NCBI GenBank assembly: GCA_910577395.1
Contig: CAJTLG010000005.1
Span: 92,112-156,111 of the forward strand
Length of the DNA: 64,000 nucleotides
Reading direction: 5' to 3'
Source: an uncultured Vampirovibrio sp.
Lineage (GTDB): Bacteria; Cyanobacteriota; Vampirovibrionia; Gastranaerophilales; Gastranaerophilaceae
Positions 45,225 to 54,100 of this stretch are shown one piece after another (within the stretch, counting starts at the first letter, position 1; every line of letters starts with the position of its first letter). The translations under genes were made by a program, and so were the position numbers. The notes beneath the pieces are model-generated. The model saw only the letters and a program-made list of their open reading frames with translations. It made no database searches and was not told the origin of the DNA.

Positions 45225-47140
45225 ATAAGGCTTCCTCCTATTGTTAAAATAAGCGCAAGCGCAAGGAATATAAGCCCGTATTTTAGATAGGTCTGAAGAT
45301 TTCCGTTTTGTAGTTTTTCAAATTTTGCTAAAAACCATTCATCAAACTTTAGCATGGGGTTTATAAAGTATGCCTCTTCTATATCTTCAATGTGAAGGCT
45401 GAAATGAGCAGAGGAGGGAAAAAGATTTTTAGGTTTCTTTACATCGAAAACCTTTTTAAATAAGGGTTTTAACATTGACATAAAAGGGCTTACGTAGCTG
45501 GAGCCTGTGTATTGCATATAATTATTTGGTTTTTTATACCCGCAGCCCCATGTGGAATGTGTTTCAACTTTTCTATTTAAAAATATTTTTAATCCTGCAA
45601 GCAGCGCTATAAGTATAATCAGTGACAGCGTGGTATATGATACAATTTGGAGAATTGTAAAGGGTTCATTTAAAATTTGAATAGTCTGAAGGTTTGTCAT
45701 TAGTACATTTGCAGGGTTTATCAGCATTTTAAATGCGTGCTGCGGGAAAAGCCCAATGCAAAGCGCCATTAATGCTAAGAAAATCATTGGTAATATCATA
45801 AACAAATCACAATCGGTATTTGCTGATTTTGCACAATTACTTCGCGGATTTCCAAGGAAGATTATACTGTATGCCTTTGTAAAGCAAAGTATTGCAATTG
45901 TACCGACAAGTGCAAGCCCTGCAAAAGCGAAGATTAATACTATAAAATTAAAAAATCCGCCCATATTAAAACCGTTTAGGAGCCCAAAATATATTAAAAA
46001 TTCACTTATAAAACCATTGAATGGCGGAAGGGCACATATTGCAACAGAGCCTGCCAAAAATAACACTGCAGTTTTTGGCATGGTTTTTACAAGACCACCA
46101 AGGGTTTCCATATCTTTTGTGTGGGTTTTAAGATAGACATTTCCTGCACCAAAAAATAAAAGGTTTTTGAATATCGAATGGTTTAATATGTGGGCAAAAC
46201 ACCCTGTAAAACCTAAGAATGCCGCTGCCGGTTGGTTATATATAAGTCCTAAAGTGCCAACACCTAATCCTATACCTATTATTCCGACATTTTCAATTGT
46301 AGAATAAGCAAGCATTTTTTTAAAATCACTCTGTCCTGCTGCATATAAAACACCGTATAATGCAGTAATTACTGATATGATTAGTATAAAATATGCAATA
46401 AATTTTGTCGGGGTTCCTATTAAAGACAGAAACCTTAAAATTCCATATATGCCGGTTTTAATCATTACTCCTGACATAATGGCACTAACGTGGCTTGGGG
46501 CTGCGGGGTGGGCTTCAGGTAACCAGTTATGAAAGCCTGCAAACCCTGCTTTAATTCCAAAACCTATGAAAAATAACAGAAATATAATGTTTGTAAATCC
46601 CGGATTATTTTTTAGTACCGGTGCAAAGCCTGCAAAATCATAGCTTCCTGTTTTAATTGAAACAAGTGCAAAAGCTGTTATTATAAAAAGTACTGAAATG
46701 TGCATAAAAACAAGATATTTTATACCTGCTTTTAAGGTTTCTTTTTTTTCATTTTCAAATATAACAAGGAAAAACGATGAAAGTGACATAATTTCCCAAC
46801 ATAATAGGAAAAACAAAGCGTTTTGGCAGGTAACAACAGCAAGCATTGAAAGTATTAATGTTGTATAAAACATAAAATGGCTTGATATACTTTTGCCCTT
46901 TAGAATATATGGTTTTAAATATCCTTTTGCGTATATTGCGCCTATAATGCCCATTACAACGATTATAATAATGAAGAATGCACTTATAGGGTCGATTACG
47001 AAGTTTATATCCCCAAAAATATTGTTAATATTACATGTTTTAGTTATAGTGCCTTCTCCAAACAGCACGCTTAGTGCAGGTATAAAAAGCAATACTAATG
47101 TTATTAAAAGTATAATTATTCCGTTAAAATAACTAATCAT
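45221..47140 (-). CDS. Hyf/Nuo-like complex: large antiporter subunit (HyfB/NuoL-like)
   Basis: The 639-residue protein has about 16 helices of the NuoL/MrpA family: CWEIMSLSSFFLVIFE (membrane Glu), GFGIKAGFAGFHNWLPEAHP, SAIMSGVMIKTGIYG and YSTIENVGIIGIG. It is first in the six-gene run (B, C, E, F, G, I order as in Hyf). I start at the ATG at 47140; a TTG at 47155 would add five residues. A candidate promoter (TTGTTA, 16-base spacer, TATTAC) lies about 60 bases upstream. Confidence 0.9.
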   Translation of the reverse strand: MISYFNGIIILLITLVLLFIPALSVLFGEGTITKTCNINNIFGDINFVIDPISAFFIIIIVVMGIIGAIYAKGYLKPYILKGKSISSHFMFYTTLILSMLAVVTCQNALFFLLCWEIMSLSSFFLVIFENEKKETLKAGIKYLVFMHISVLFIITAFALVSIKTGSYDFAGFAPVLKNNPGFTNIIFLLFFIGFGIKAGFAGFHNWLPEAHPAAPSHVSAIMSGVMIKTGIYGILRFLSLIGTPTKFIAYFILIISVITALYGVLYAAGQSDFKKMLAYSTIENVGIIGIGLGVGTLGLIYNQPAAAFLGFTGCFAHILNHSIFKNLLFFGAGNVYLKTHTKDMETLGGLVKTMPKTAVLFLAGSVAICALPPFNGFISEFLIYFGLLNGFNMGGFFNFIVLIFAFAGLALVGTIAILCFTKAYSIIFLGNPRSNCAKSANTDCDLFMILPMIFLALMALCIGLFPQHAFKMLINPANVLMTNLQTIQILNEPFTILQIVSYTTLSLIILIALLAGLKIFLNRKVETHSTWGCGYKKPNNYMQYTGSSYVSPFMSMLKPLFKKVFDVKKPKNLFPSSAHFSLHIEDIEEAYFINPMLKFDEWFLAKFEKLQNGNLQTYLKYGLIFLALALILTIGGSLI

Positions 47141-47268
47141 CTTATTAAGTTTCAACTTTGCTGTTGGTAAACTTGGGCTAAAAGCGTAATATAAGCTATT
47201 TTGTTCCTAACAAAATTTAAAGTCAAGATTTTTGTTATAATTAAAATCAATGCTATAAAGGAGAATTT

Positions 47269-47763
47269 ATGGACGATAATATAAATTGTGAATATAAAAA
47301 ATATTTAGATGAAGGGATTTATAATATTCAAGACGGCAAATATGAAAGTGCAATTCAAAATATAAATAAATCGCTTGAGTTAAAAAACGATTGGGAAATT
47401 CCTTATTTTTACAGGGCTGTAGCATACCAGGCGCTTGAAAATTTTAATGAGGCCATGCTTGATTATACAAAGGCGTTGCAGATAAATGATAAAATGACAG
47501 ATGCTTATTATAACAGGGCAAGAATAACGCTTTCAAGAAAAGACATTGAAAACCCGGCCGTAAATGCTGCAAGGGATGATTTAGAAAAGGCACTTGAGCT
47601 TGACCCTTGTTTTATTGATGCACTTTATGCTATGGCTGCCGCTCAAAAGAAGCTTGGTAATTACATCTTGGCCATTGAATATTTAGATAAATTGCTCACG
47701 TTAGAGCCTGATGCAGTAAACGCCAAAGCTTTGAAAAAACTCATTGAAAACAAATATTTATAA
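47269..47763 (+). CDS. TPR-repeat protein
   Basis: The 164-residue cytoplasmic protein consists of four to five tetratricopeptide repeats: YESAIQNINKSLEL, PYFYRAVAYQALENFNEA, DAYYNRARITLSRKD and DALYAAMAAQ-like text. AAAGGAG lies 7 bases before the ATG, and TTATAATT is about 30 bases upstream. A scaffold or adaptor role is typical of the family; partners are unknown. Confidence 0.8.
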   Translation: MDDNINCEYKKYLDEGIYNIQDGKYESAIQNINKSLELKNDWEIPYFYRAVAYQALENFNEAMLDYTKALQINDKMTDAYYNRARITLSRKDIENPAVNAARDDLEKALELDPCFIDALYAMAAAQKKLGNYILAIEYLDKLLTLEPDAVNAKALKKLIENKYL

Positions 47764-47847
47764 AATCCACTAAATATTCTATTTTCATTATTTCAAATAT
47801 TAATTACAATCTTAAAAAAGATTTGAAAATTATAAGGATTGTGAAAC

Positions 47848-48003
47848 GTGGGCGAGATTTGCAGTAAAGATGTTGTTGATGACAGAGAAAGAATTTTAGA
47901 AGAAATCAAAAGAAGAAGGTCTTTAGCAGAACATGCACGTTCCGTAATGATTTTGATTGTATTTATATTAATTATTATCCAGTATATTACTGCCGTAAAA
48001 TAA
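47848..48003 (+). CDS. Small single-pass membrane protein
   Basis: A 51-residue frame starts with GTG (AAGGA about 9 bases upstream). It has a charged helix (DDRERILEEIKRRRSLAEHA) followed by one membrane helix (VMILIVFILIIIQYI), with the positive stretch on the inner side. It is not conserved text that I recognise. It lies 84 bases after the TPR gene and converges on the CoA-transferase with a 2-base gap. Coding is likely from composition but not proven. Confidence 0.55.
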   Translation: MGEICSKDVVDDRERILEEIKRRRSLAEHARSVMILIVFILIIIQYITAVK

Positions 48004-48005
48004 TT

Positions 48006-48695
48006 TTAAATTTCCATTTTTAACAAATTTTCAGCCACTATAAAGTCTGCACCGGTGGTGCGTTTTATATCGTCTATTGAAAACATAGGGTTAATTTCTT
48101 CCAAAAGTAAACCGCCTTTAGTTTCCGATGTTTCAGGAATAACTCTGAATACGCATTTTTCGGTTATGATAAGGTTTACTTCTTTTGATGCGGTAAGCGG
48201 CAGGTTACATTTTTTTACTATTTTAATTTCGCCCTTGGATGTATGTTCCATAACAACGATAACTTTTTTTGCCCCTACAACCAAATCCATGGCTCCTCCC
48301 ATGCCGGGGGTAAATTTACCCGGTATAGACCAGTTTGCAAGGTTTCCTTCTTCATCCACCTGAAGAGCGCCAAGCACTGTTGCATCAATATGGCCACCGC
48401 GCATAAGGATAAATGCCATTTGAGAATCATAAAAACAAGCACCTTTAACAGTTTTAACATAGCCCCCGCCTGCGTTTATAACTCTTGGGTCAATGTTATC
48501 TTTGTCCTGATTTTTGCCAACCCCTAAAACACCATTTTCGGATTGAAACATAATATTATATGACTTAGGTACGTATTTTGTAACTTCTGTCGGCAGGCCA
48601 ATTCCAAGGGTGACAACATCTCCGTCTTTGAATTCTTTGGCTGCTCTTTTTGCTATTATTTCTCTTATTTTTTCTTTAGTAAGAAGTTCCATCAT
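48006..48695 (-). CDS. CoA-transferase subunit B (acetoacetyl/3-oxoacid type)
   Basis: The 229-residue beta subunit of a heteromeric family I CoA-transferase. The catalytic glutamate is in FQSENGVLGVG; GAGGGYVKT-like glycines and the MRGGHIDATVLGALQVDE block follow. It moves CoA between short acids such as acetate, butyrate or acetoacetate. It lies 12 bases downstream of subunit A. Which acid pair is used cannot be told, but fermentation or short-chain acid use fits an anaerobe. Confidence 0.92.
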   Translation of the reverse strand: MMELLTKEKIREIIAKRAAKEFKDGDVVTLGIGLPTEVTKYVPKSYNIMFQSENGVLGVGKNQDKDNIDPRVINAGGGYVKTVKGACFYDSQMAFILMRGGHIDATVLGALQVDEEGNLANWSIPGKFTPGMGGAMDLVVGAKKVIVVMEHTSKGEIKIVKKCNLPLTASKEVNLIITEKCVFRVIPETSETKGGLLLEEINPMFSIDDIKRTTGADFIVAENLLKMEI

Positions 48696-48707
48696 TTGGC
48701 TTTTTAT

Positions 48708-49364
48708 TTATCCTTGGTTATCAGTGTTTAAAACAATATAGTCAATAAATAATCCGGGGATTATTACTTCGTTCGGGTCAAGACAATCTACTATTTCATC
48801 AGCCTGTACTATAACTGTATCAGCTGCTGTTGCCATAACGGTATTACAGTTTCTTGTTGTGCCGCAATATGTGACATTCCCGTATTTATCGGCTTTTGTT
48901 CCGTAAATTAAGGCAAAATCTGCATCAATAGGTTGTTCAAAGATGTATTTCTTTCCTTTGACCTCTACAATATCTTTCCCTTCCTGTATGGTTGTGCCAA
49001 TACCGGTTGGGGTTAATATACCGCCAAGACCTGCACCTTTGGCTCTTATTCTTTCCATAAGTGTGCCCATGGGTGTAAGTTCAACCTCAATTTCGCCTGA
49101 GGCCATTTGTTTTCCTGTTTCAGGGTTTGTGCCTATGTGGCTTGTGATAAGTTTTTTCACCTGTTTGTTTGCAATTAATTTACCTTTATCAGTATTTGGA
49201 ACAGATGTATCGTTTGAAATCATGGTAAGATTTTTTATATTTTTTTCAACCAGTTCATCTATTAATTTATCAGGTGTTCCACAGCTTAAAAAACCGCCTA
49301 TCATAACGGTTGCATTATCTTTAATTAAATCTACAGCCTCTTTTGCGGAAACTATCTTTGCCAC
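48708..49364 (-). CDS. CoA-transferase subunit A
   Basis: The 218-residue alpha subunit has VMIGGFLSCGTPDKLIDEL (glycine loop for CoA), HIGTNPETGKQM, GAGLGGILTPTGIGT, and the C-terminal IIPGLFIDYIV. It is the partner of the gene that follows, in the usual A-B order. Length is normal. Confidence 0.92.
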   Translation of the reverse strand: MAKIVSAKEAVDLIKDNATVMIGGFLSCGTPDKLIDELVEKNIKNLTMISNDTSVPNTDKGKLIANKQVKKLITSHIGTNPETGKQMASGEIEVELTPMGTLMERIRAKGAGLGGILTPTGIGTTIQEGKDIVEVKGKKYIFEQPIDADFALIYGTKADKYGNVTYCGTTRNCNTVMATAADTVIVQADEIVDCLDPNEVIIPGLFIDYIVLNTDNQG

Positions 49365-49436
49365 CTTAATGTTCCTTTAAAATTGCTCGTTTTTAATTTT
49401 AGCACAAAATATTGCCTTGTGTGAAAATTAAAAACA

Positions 49437-50021
49437 TTATGTCCATTCCGGGTAATAATATATTTTTAAAATTTTACCGGGCTTTAATTTAGCATGTCCG
49501 CCTTTTATAAAGTTTGTAAGAGAGCCTGTCGGGGGTAAAAATGTAAGAGCCCACTTTAAAGGGAAAACAATAAGACTTCTATCCTGGCCAAAAACTTCAA
49601 CGCTATCTGAAATTTGACTTTGTTTAATGCCTTCAATTTCAAAAGAATCAAATATAATACTTGCGGGTATACCGTTCATACCGTTTTTTATAATTGTACC
49701 GACTTTTGCTTTTATTATTTTTCCGCTTGGAATAATCAATCTTTTATTATAGTAGACATCTCCTGATACTATAAAATCAACAGTTTTTCCTTCATATAAG
49801 TCAAGCTCGGATTTAATTTTTTCTTTAATAAATATTTTTACGGGGATTTTTTTAGTACTTTGGTAATTATAGTTTAAATTTTTATAAGGTTTTTCTATAT
49901 TTTCTTTTTTAACTATATTTTCAACAAAAGTGTCTATAGTAATTTCTTCACAAAACCCTGCCTTTGAATTAAGGCAGAATACACATACTATAACGAAAAA
50001 AAATTTAGTAAATTTACTCAT
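49437..50021 (-). CDS. Secreted hypothetical protein
   Basis: The 194-residue protein has a signal peptide (FFFVIVCVFCLNSKAGFC, cleavage near residue 24). The body is beta-rich; DFIVSGDVYYNKRLIIPSGKIIKAKVGTI (in part) and the closing segment resemble an OB- or SH3-like barrel. No known family is recognised. It overlaps the M48-like gene upstream by 8 bases, so the two are likely made together and both exported. Confidence 0.6.
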   Translation of the reverse strand: MSKFTKFFFVIVCVFCLNSKAGFCEEITIDTFVENIVKKENIEKPYKNLNYNYQSTKKIPVKIFIKEKIKSELDLYEGKTVDFIVSGDVYYNKRLIIPSGKIIKAKVGTIIKNGMNGIPASIIFDSFEIEGIKQSQISDSVEVFGQDRSLIVFPLKWALTFLPPTGSLTNFIKGGHAKLKPGKILKIYYYPEWT

Positions 50022-50706
50022 AATTCAATTCTCTTGTTGAGCGTGACCTTACTTTTTCTTCAAGCATTTTTCTGTTGTCTTGTGAAGTCAAAAGGAAATT
50101 TTGATAGTGTTTATTTTTAAAATATTCATTATGTAATAGATAATATGGATATTTTGTATAAATATATTCATAGATAACGGCAAGTCTTTTTGATGTAAGG
50201 TTGCTTGATGATAATTTATCGGTTCTTTTTTGCGGGCAGCTTTTATTTATAAGCGTAATCATCGCAATGGGGTTGTACCCTGCCCGCACCATATAATCTA
50301 CTGCAATTTTATCAAATACAAGCTGATATTTTTTAGGGGCGGCTTTAATTTGAAGTGAGCTTAATCTGCCGTCAAAAAAATCAGAATAGGACCTGAATGC
50401 TTCCGCTATTTTTCTTGAGATGAATGCTGCAAGTTCATTATCATCTTCAATAAATTTATAATCGTAGCCGTATACTATAACCTGCCTGTCTATAAGTGTT
50501 TTATCAAGTTTCAGTTTTTCTTTAACATCTGTTTTATCATATACAAAAATAATTCGCTCTTCTATTTTATTGGCATTCAAAATTGAGGCACCAACGCTGC
50601 TTAGATGTGTTTGAACAAACTGTTCATCTGCAATAGTGTTTTCAATTGCAAAACAGCTTAGAGGGGTAAATGCAGTTAAAATAAGTAATAATATTTTTTT
50701 AAACAT
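50014..50706 (-). CDS. Secreted M48-peptidase-like protein lacking the zinc site
   Basis: The 230-residue protein has a signal peptide (ILLLILTAFTPLSCFA). It lines up with periplasmic M48 metallopeptidases: IVYGYDYKFIEDDNELAAFI is the strand and helix that normally reads ELAxVLAHEIAH. Here the HExxH is replaced by RKIAE. The later ADYMVRAGYNPIAM-type segment (here VDYMVRAGYNPIAMITL) is kept. So the fold is plausible but the enzyme is inactive. Its partner downstream is another secreted protein. Confidence 0.6.
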   Translation of the reverse strand: MFKKILLLILTAFTPLSCFAIENTIADEQFVQTHLSSVGASILNANKIEERIIFVYDKTDVKEKLKLDKTLIDRQVIVYGYDYKFIEDDNELAAFISRKIAEAFRSYSDFFDGRLSSLQIKAAPKKYQLVFDKIAVDYMVRAGYNPIAMITLINKSCPQKRTDKLSSSNLTSKRLAVIYEYIYTKYPYYLLHNEYFKNKHYQNFLLTSQDNRKMLEEKVRSRSTRELNYE

Positions 50707-50739
50707 AAAAATATGTCCCCTTAAATTTATACAATATAA

Positions 50740-51249
50740 CTAGCCGATAACGGGCGGATTAAATACCCTTGCCATAAGTTCTTTATCAAGAAGTAAAAGA
50801 GCATGAGTATCAGATTTTATCATTTTTAATGTTTCAAGAACACCTGAAACACTTGCTTCCTCTTCAACCTGTTCTTTAATATACCATTGAAGGAATAAAG
50901 CCGCAGCTCTGTCTTTTGTTTCATCTGCAATATCAGCAAGTTGATTAATTAAAGCCGTAACGTGTTGTTCGTGTTTATATATTGCTTCAAAAACTTCAAG
51001 CGGAGAATTCCAGTTTGATTCAGGTTTTTCAATAGCTTCTAAAATAATTTCGCCGTCTCTTTCCTGAATATAATCATACAAACCTTTGGCATGAGCCATT
51101 TCTTCCTGAACTTGAATATTCATCCAGTTTACAAAACCTTTGAGGTTCAATCTTTGAAAATATGCCTGCATTGCAAGGTATAAATATGCTGAATACATTT
51201 CTGCGTTTACTTGTTTATTTAACGCAGTATTCATTTTTTCACTAATCAT
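50740..51249 (-). CDS. Ferritin (bacterial non-haem type)
   Basis: The 169-residue iron-storage protein is a four-helix bundle. The di-iron ferroxidase ligands are in NAEMYSAYLYLAMQAYF (Glu), QVQEEMAHAKGLYDYIQ (Glu-x2-His) and WYIKEQVEEEASV (Glu). It forms a 24-mer that oxidises and stores iron, and protects against peroxide. It stands alone with a clear ATG; no Fur box is evident. Confidence 0.95.
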   Translation of the reverse strand: MISEKMNTALNKQVNAEMYSAYLYLAMQAYFQRLNLKGFVNWMNIQVQEEMAHAKGLYDYIQERDGEIILEAIEKPESNWNSPLEVFEAIYKHEQHVTALINQLADIADETKDRAAALFLQWYIKEQVEEEASVSGVLETLKMIKSDTHALLLLDKELMARVFNPPVIG

Positions 51250-51324
51250 GTTTAAAAACTCCCAGTCTAAAGCTTATAATCTGTACATAGATTATATCAC
51301 TTTAAGATTTTTGAAAAGGATTTT

Positions 51325-52458
51325 TTATTTTATCTTTACACTTCCAAATTCACCAGGGCGTTCAGGGTCATATAAAACGTCCATTTGTTTAAGTTTTTCA
51401 AGTTTCTCTTCGTAAGAATTTGTTTTTAGCCAGAAACTTGAAACCAAATTATTAAGCAATTTATGGAATTCGTAACTATTTTTATTATATTTTTGGTAAT
51501 GGTTTTTTACAGCTTTTGTATATTTTTCCATTACCGTTATCATATTGCCTATTGTTTTATTGATTTCATTAGGATTTTCAGGTTCATATCCTGAATCTTT
51601 TCTCAAGTATTCTTCTAAAAATTCTATATTTGTAAGGGCGTAAAGAGTATTGCCAAATCTATCTTTATGGGGTTTAACGGTTTTGCCCATATCAATTATA
51701 TTTATCTTTTGAGTGTTTTCATCAATTAAAAAATTGTTTGAATTAAGGTGGTCAAATTTGTATCCTGCTTCCCCTGATACAATTAAATCTTCAATTAATA
51801 AATCGTATGTTTCATCGGGCATTTCAGCTAATGTTTTTAAACAGTGTGCAAAGTGGGTTTTTCTTGAATTATCTTCATAAGGAAATGCCTCTTCTCTTAA
51901 TCTTCCATCCTCATGATAAAGAGCTTCGGGCGGTGGGTTGCCGTTAGCATAGCCTTTTTGTTTTATTAAAACTTCAATTGAAGGGCTCAATTGTATGCCG
52001 CTTGTTTCTTTATCGCTTATAAGGGCTGCCTGTTGTCCGCAATTTCGGGTTAATTCAGGGTCTGCTGTATCTTGTATATGATAATTGCTAAAATCTGTTT
52101 CCTGAGTGTGTAGGTAATAATTTCTCGGTATTCTTAAAACATAATCTTCATTTCCGGGAATATGATAGACTGCATGTTCAAAACCAACTCCTATAAGGTT
52201 TTTCGGCTTTAGGGCCTCTTTTAATTTTCCTTCACCGATAAATCCTGTTTCATCTGCCCATTGTATAAATTTTTTACCTGCAACTGCTGTCGGATATTCT
52301 GTTTGGAGTTCAGATGTTTTGTTATCGGGGCTCTTTATAAAGATGTCGTTTTTTAGCTCCCCCCCCCCCCCCCTAAAAGTTATCGCATTTGGTTTTACCG
52401 GGTTTATGGCCCATTTGTTTTGAACTGTTCTAAAATTTGCATTAATAGTTTCTACCAT
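51325..52458 (-). CDS. Kinase-like protein with a phase-variable poly-G tract
   Basis: The 377-residue protein has a protein-kinase-like fold: GVGFEHAVYHIPGNEDYVLRIP corresponds to the glycine loop and lysine strand, KFDHLNSNNFLID to the HxDxxxxN catalytic loop, and NIIDMGK to the DFG segment. Similar minimal kinases occur among secreted effectors. Near the N-terminus a run of 15 G residues encodes Gly4, so slippage would shift the frame and switch the gene off. The ATG at 52458 has AAGGGAA just upstream. Substrate unknown; the fold assignment is moderate and activity untested. Confidence 0.6.
   Translation of the reverse strand: MVETINANFRTVQNKWAINPVKPNAITFRGGGGELKNDIFIKSPDNKTSELQTEYPTAVAGKKFIQWADETGFIGEGKLKEALKPKNLIGVGFEHAVYHIPGNEDYVLRIPRNYYLHTQETDFSNYHIQDTADPELTRNCGQQAALISDKETSGIQLSPSIEVLIKQKGYANGNPPPEALYHEDGRLREEAFPYEDNSRKTHFAHCLKTLAEMPDETYDLLIEDLIVSGEAGYKFDHLNSNNFLIDENTQKINIIDMGKTVKPHKDRFGNTLYALTNIEFLEEYLRKDSGYEPENPNEINKTIGNMITVMEKYTKAVKNHYQKYNKNSYEFHKLLNNLVSSFWLKTNSYEEKLEKLKQMDVLYDPERPGEFGSVKIK
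52359..52373. repeat. 15-base poly-C/poly-G homopolymer tract
   Basis: Fifteen consecutive C residues on the plus strand, inside the coding region of the kinase-like gene about 28 codons from the start. Such a run is out of line with the AT-rich genome and prone to slipped-strand mispairing. In the assembled length the frame is open. Confidence 0.9.
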
Positions 52459-52532
52459 ATGATTCCCTTCAATGATTAAATTATACATATTTAAAAAATA
52501 AACATATGAAAAGTTGTTTATGTTGTTTTAGA

Positions 52533-52561
52533 TTGTGAAATTTTGTTAAGTGTTTTAAAAT
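52533..52561 (+). promoter_or_regulatory. Promoter of the 52568 gene, probably leaderless
   Basis: TTGTGA, 17-base spacer, TAAAAT; the -10 ends 6 bases before the ATG with no Shine-Dalgarno sequence. Confidence 0.55.
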
Positions 52562-52567
52562 AATTTT

Positions 52568-52909
52568 ATGTTTAAAGCAGTTTTACCGATAATATTATTA
52601 TTAATTTCAAATGTTTTTATGATATTTGCATGGTATGGACATTTAAAATTTAGAACAGCAGCGCTTTTTAGTGTAATTTTAATAAGTTGGGGAATAGCGT
52701 TTTTTGAATATTGTTTTCAGGTGCCTGCAAATAGGATAGGGTTTGAAACATACAGCGCTTATCAGCTTAAAACAATTCAGGAAGTTATAACCCTTATTGT
52801 ATTTATTATTTTTTCCGCGTTGTATCTTAAGGAAGGTTTAAAATGGAATTACATTGTGGGGTTTGTTTTTATAGTATTTGCTGTGTTTTTTATATTCAAA
52901 AAATGGTAA
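52568..52909 (+). CDS. DMT family membrane protein (DUF486-like)
   Basis: The 113-residue protein has four membrane helices and the family-typical blocks MIFAWYGHLKF, ISWGIAFFEYCFQVPANRIG and YSAYQLKTIQEVITL. The family belongs to the drug/metabolite transporter superfamily but its substrate is not known. It converges on the YibE/F gene with a 6-base gap. Confidence 0.85.
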   Translation: MFKAVLPIILLLISNVFMIFAWYGHLKFRTAALFSVILISWGIAFFEYCFQVPANRIGFETYSAYQLKTIQEVITLIVFIIFSALYLKEGLKWNYIVGFVFIVFAVFFIFKKW

Positions 52910-52915
52910 TTGGTT

Positions 52916-54052
52916 TTAGTTAGCGTCACTTTTATTTTGTTGTCTTTTTACAAGGTATGATGCCATTATTGCAGTAAGCGGCACACATGCAAGGAGGGAT
53001 ATACTTCCCGTGAGGGCAGATAAAATTTCACCTGCCACCTGATTAAGGTTAAAGAATTTGCCGGAATCAATATTTGATGCTAAAAGTACAAGTGGCATAG
53101 CACTTCCAAGATATACAAGTATTAATGTGTTTGACATTGTACCTATAATATCCCTGCCCACATTCATACCGGATTTAAAAAGTTCAACAATTGAAAGTTT
53201 TCTATCTGTTATATGAATTTCATTTATGGTGCTTGCAATAGATATTGAAACATCCATTAATGCACCAAGGGCTGCTATTATCATTGAGGCTGCCAATATT
53301 CCTTTGAAACTTAAATCAGGTCTTTGTGTATATAAAAATACACTTTCTTCTCCCATAAAGCCTGTAAGATGTGCAAGCTTTATTGAAATGAGCGCCAAAG
53401 CACTTGCAAATATAAGGCTTAATATTGTGCCTAAAACAGCAGCATTGCTTTTAGAATTATATCCAGCTACAAGATACATTGTTGCAATCGTTGAAAGTAT
53501 TGATATAATAAGTGCTGCAATTATCGGGGAAACATTCCATAATACAAGCGGCATAAAGACTAAAAATATCAGCAAAACAGTTATTATAATGGACAAAAGA
53601 CTTAAAAGACCTTTCTTTCTTCCTATTGCGATTAAAAATCCAATAAATATAAGACTGTAAAGGTAAATTGTTCCAACTCTTTTAACATCGGTTACAAAAA
53701 CATCCACTTCATCAATATGTTGCGGTTTTGGACTTTTGGATTCTAAGACAAGCTGAACCCTGTCACCTTCTTTTAAGAATACTTCATAAGCAGGGTTTCC
53801 TGTTAGCATATTATCTGTAAGTTTTTCTTTGCCTTTGAATTCGCCCGTTATAATTTTAACGGTTACAATTTGTTTTGAAATATCTTCAGGATTATCTGTT
53901 TTTTCAGAGTAATCATAGTTTATTTCTTTAACAATTCCTTCTTCGCTTTTTGTATAAGTATCCGGTCTGTTTTCGGTGTTTTCGGCCGCTATAGCAGAAA
54001 TTGTTGTCAATAGCAATATAAAAAGAAAAAACTTTTTGAAGAACGTTTTCAT
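52916..54052 (-). CDS. YibE/F-like membrane protein
   Basis: The 378-residue protein starts with a signal-like helix (FFKKFFLFILLLTTIS), then an extracytoplasmic beta domain of about 100 residues (VKIITGEFKGKEKLTDN, GDRVQLVLE). About seven membrane helices follow (LSLLSIIITVLLIFLVFMP; GALMDVSISIASTINEI; GMNVGRDIIGTMSNTLIL). This is the YibE/F family, whose role is not established. The chosen ATG at 54052 precedes the signal helix; the frame is open up to 54106 but would overlap the divergent gene. Confidence 0.82.
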   Translation of the reverse strand: MKTFFKKFFLFILLLTTISAIAAENTENRPDTYTKSEEGIVKEINYDYSEKTDNPEDISKQIVTVKIITGEFKGKEKLTDNMLTGNPAYEVFLKEGDRVQLVLESKSPKPQHIDEVDVFVTDVKRVGTIYLYSLIFIGFLIAIGRKKGLLSLLSIIITVLLIFLVFMPLVLWNVSPIIAALIISILSTIATMYLVAGYNSKSNAAVLGTILSLIFASALALISIKLAHLTGFMGEESVFLYTQRPDLSFKGILAASMIIAALGALMDVSISIASTINEIHITDRKLSIVELFKSGMNVGRDIIGTMSNTLILVYLGSAMPLVLLASNIDSGKFFNLNQVAGEILSALTGSISLLACVPLTAIMASYLVKRQQNKSDAN

Positions 54053-54084
54053 ATAAATTATTGTATCGCAAAAGGGGGAATATA

Positions 54085-54093
54085 TGCTAAAAT
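54085..54093 (+). promoter_or_regulatory. Extended -10 box of the 54101 glycosyltransferase
   Basis: TGCTAAAAT ends 7 bases before the ATG at 54101; no Shine-Dalgarno sequence lies between, so the mRNA is probably leaderless. Confidence 0.55.
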
Positions 54094-54100
54094 CTTTTGT

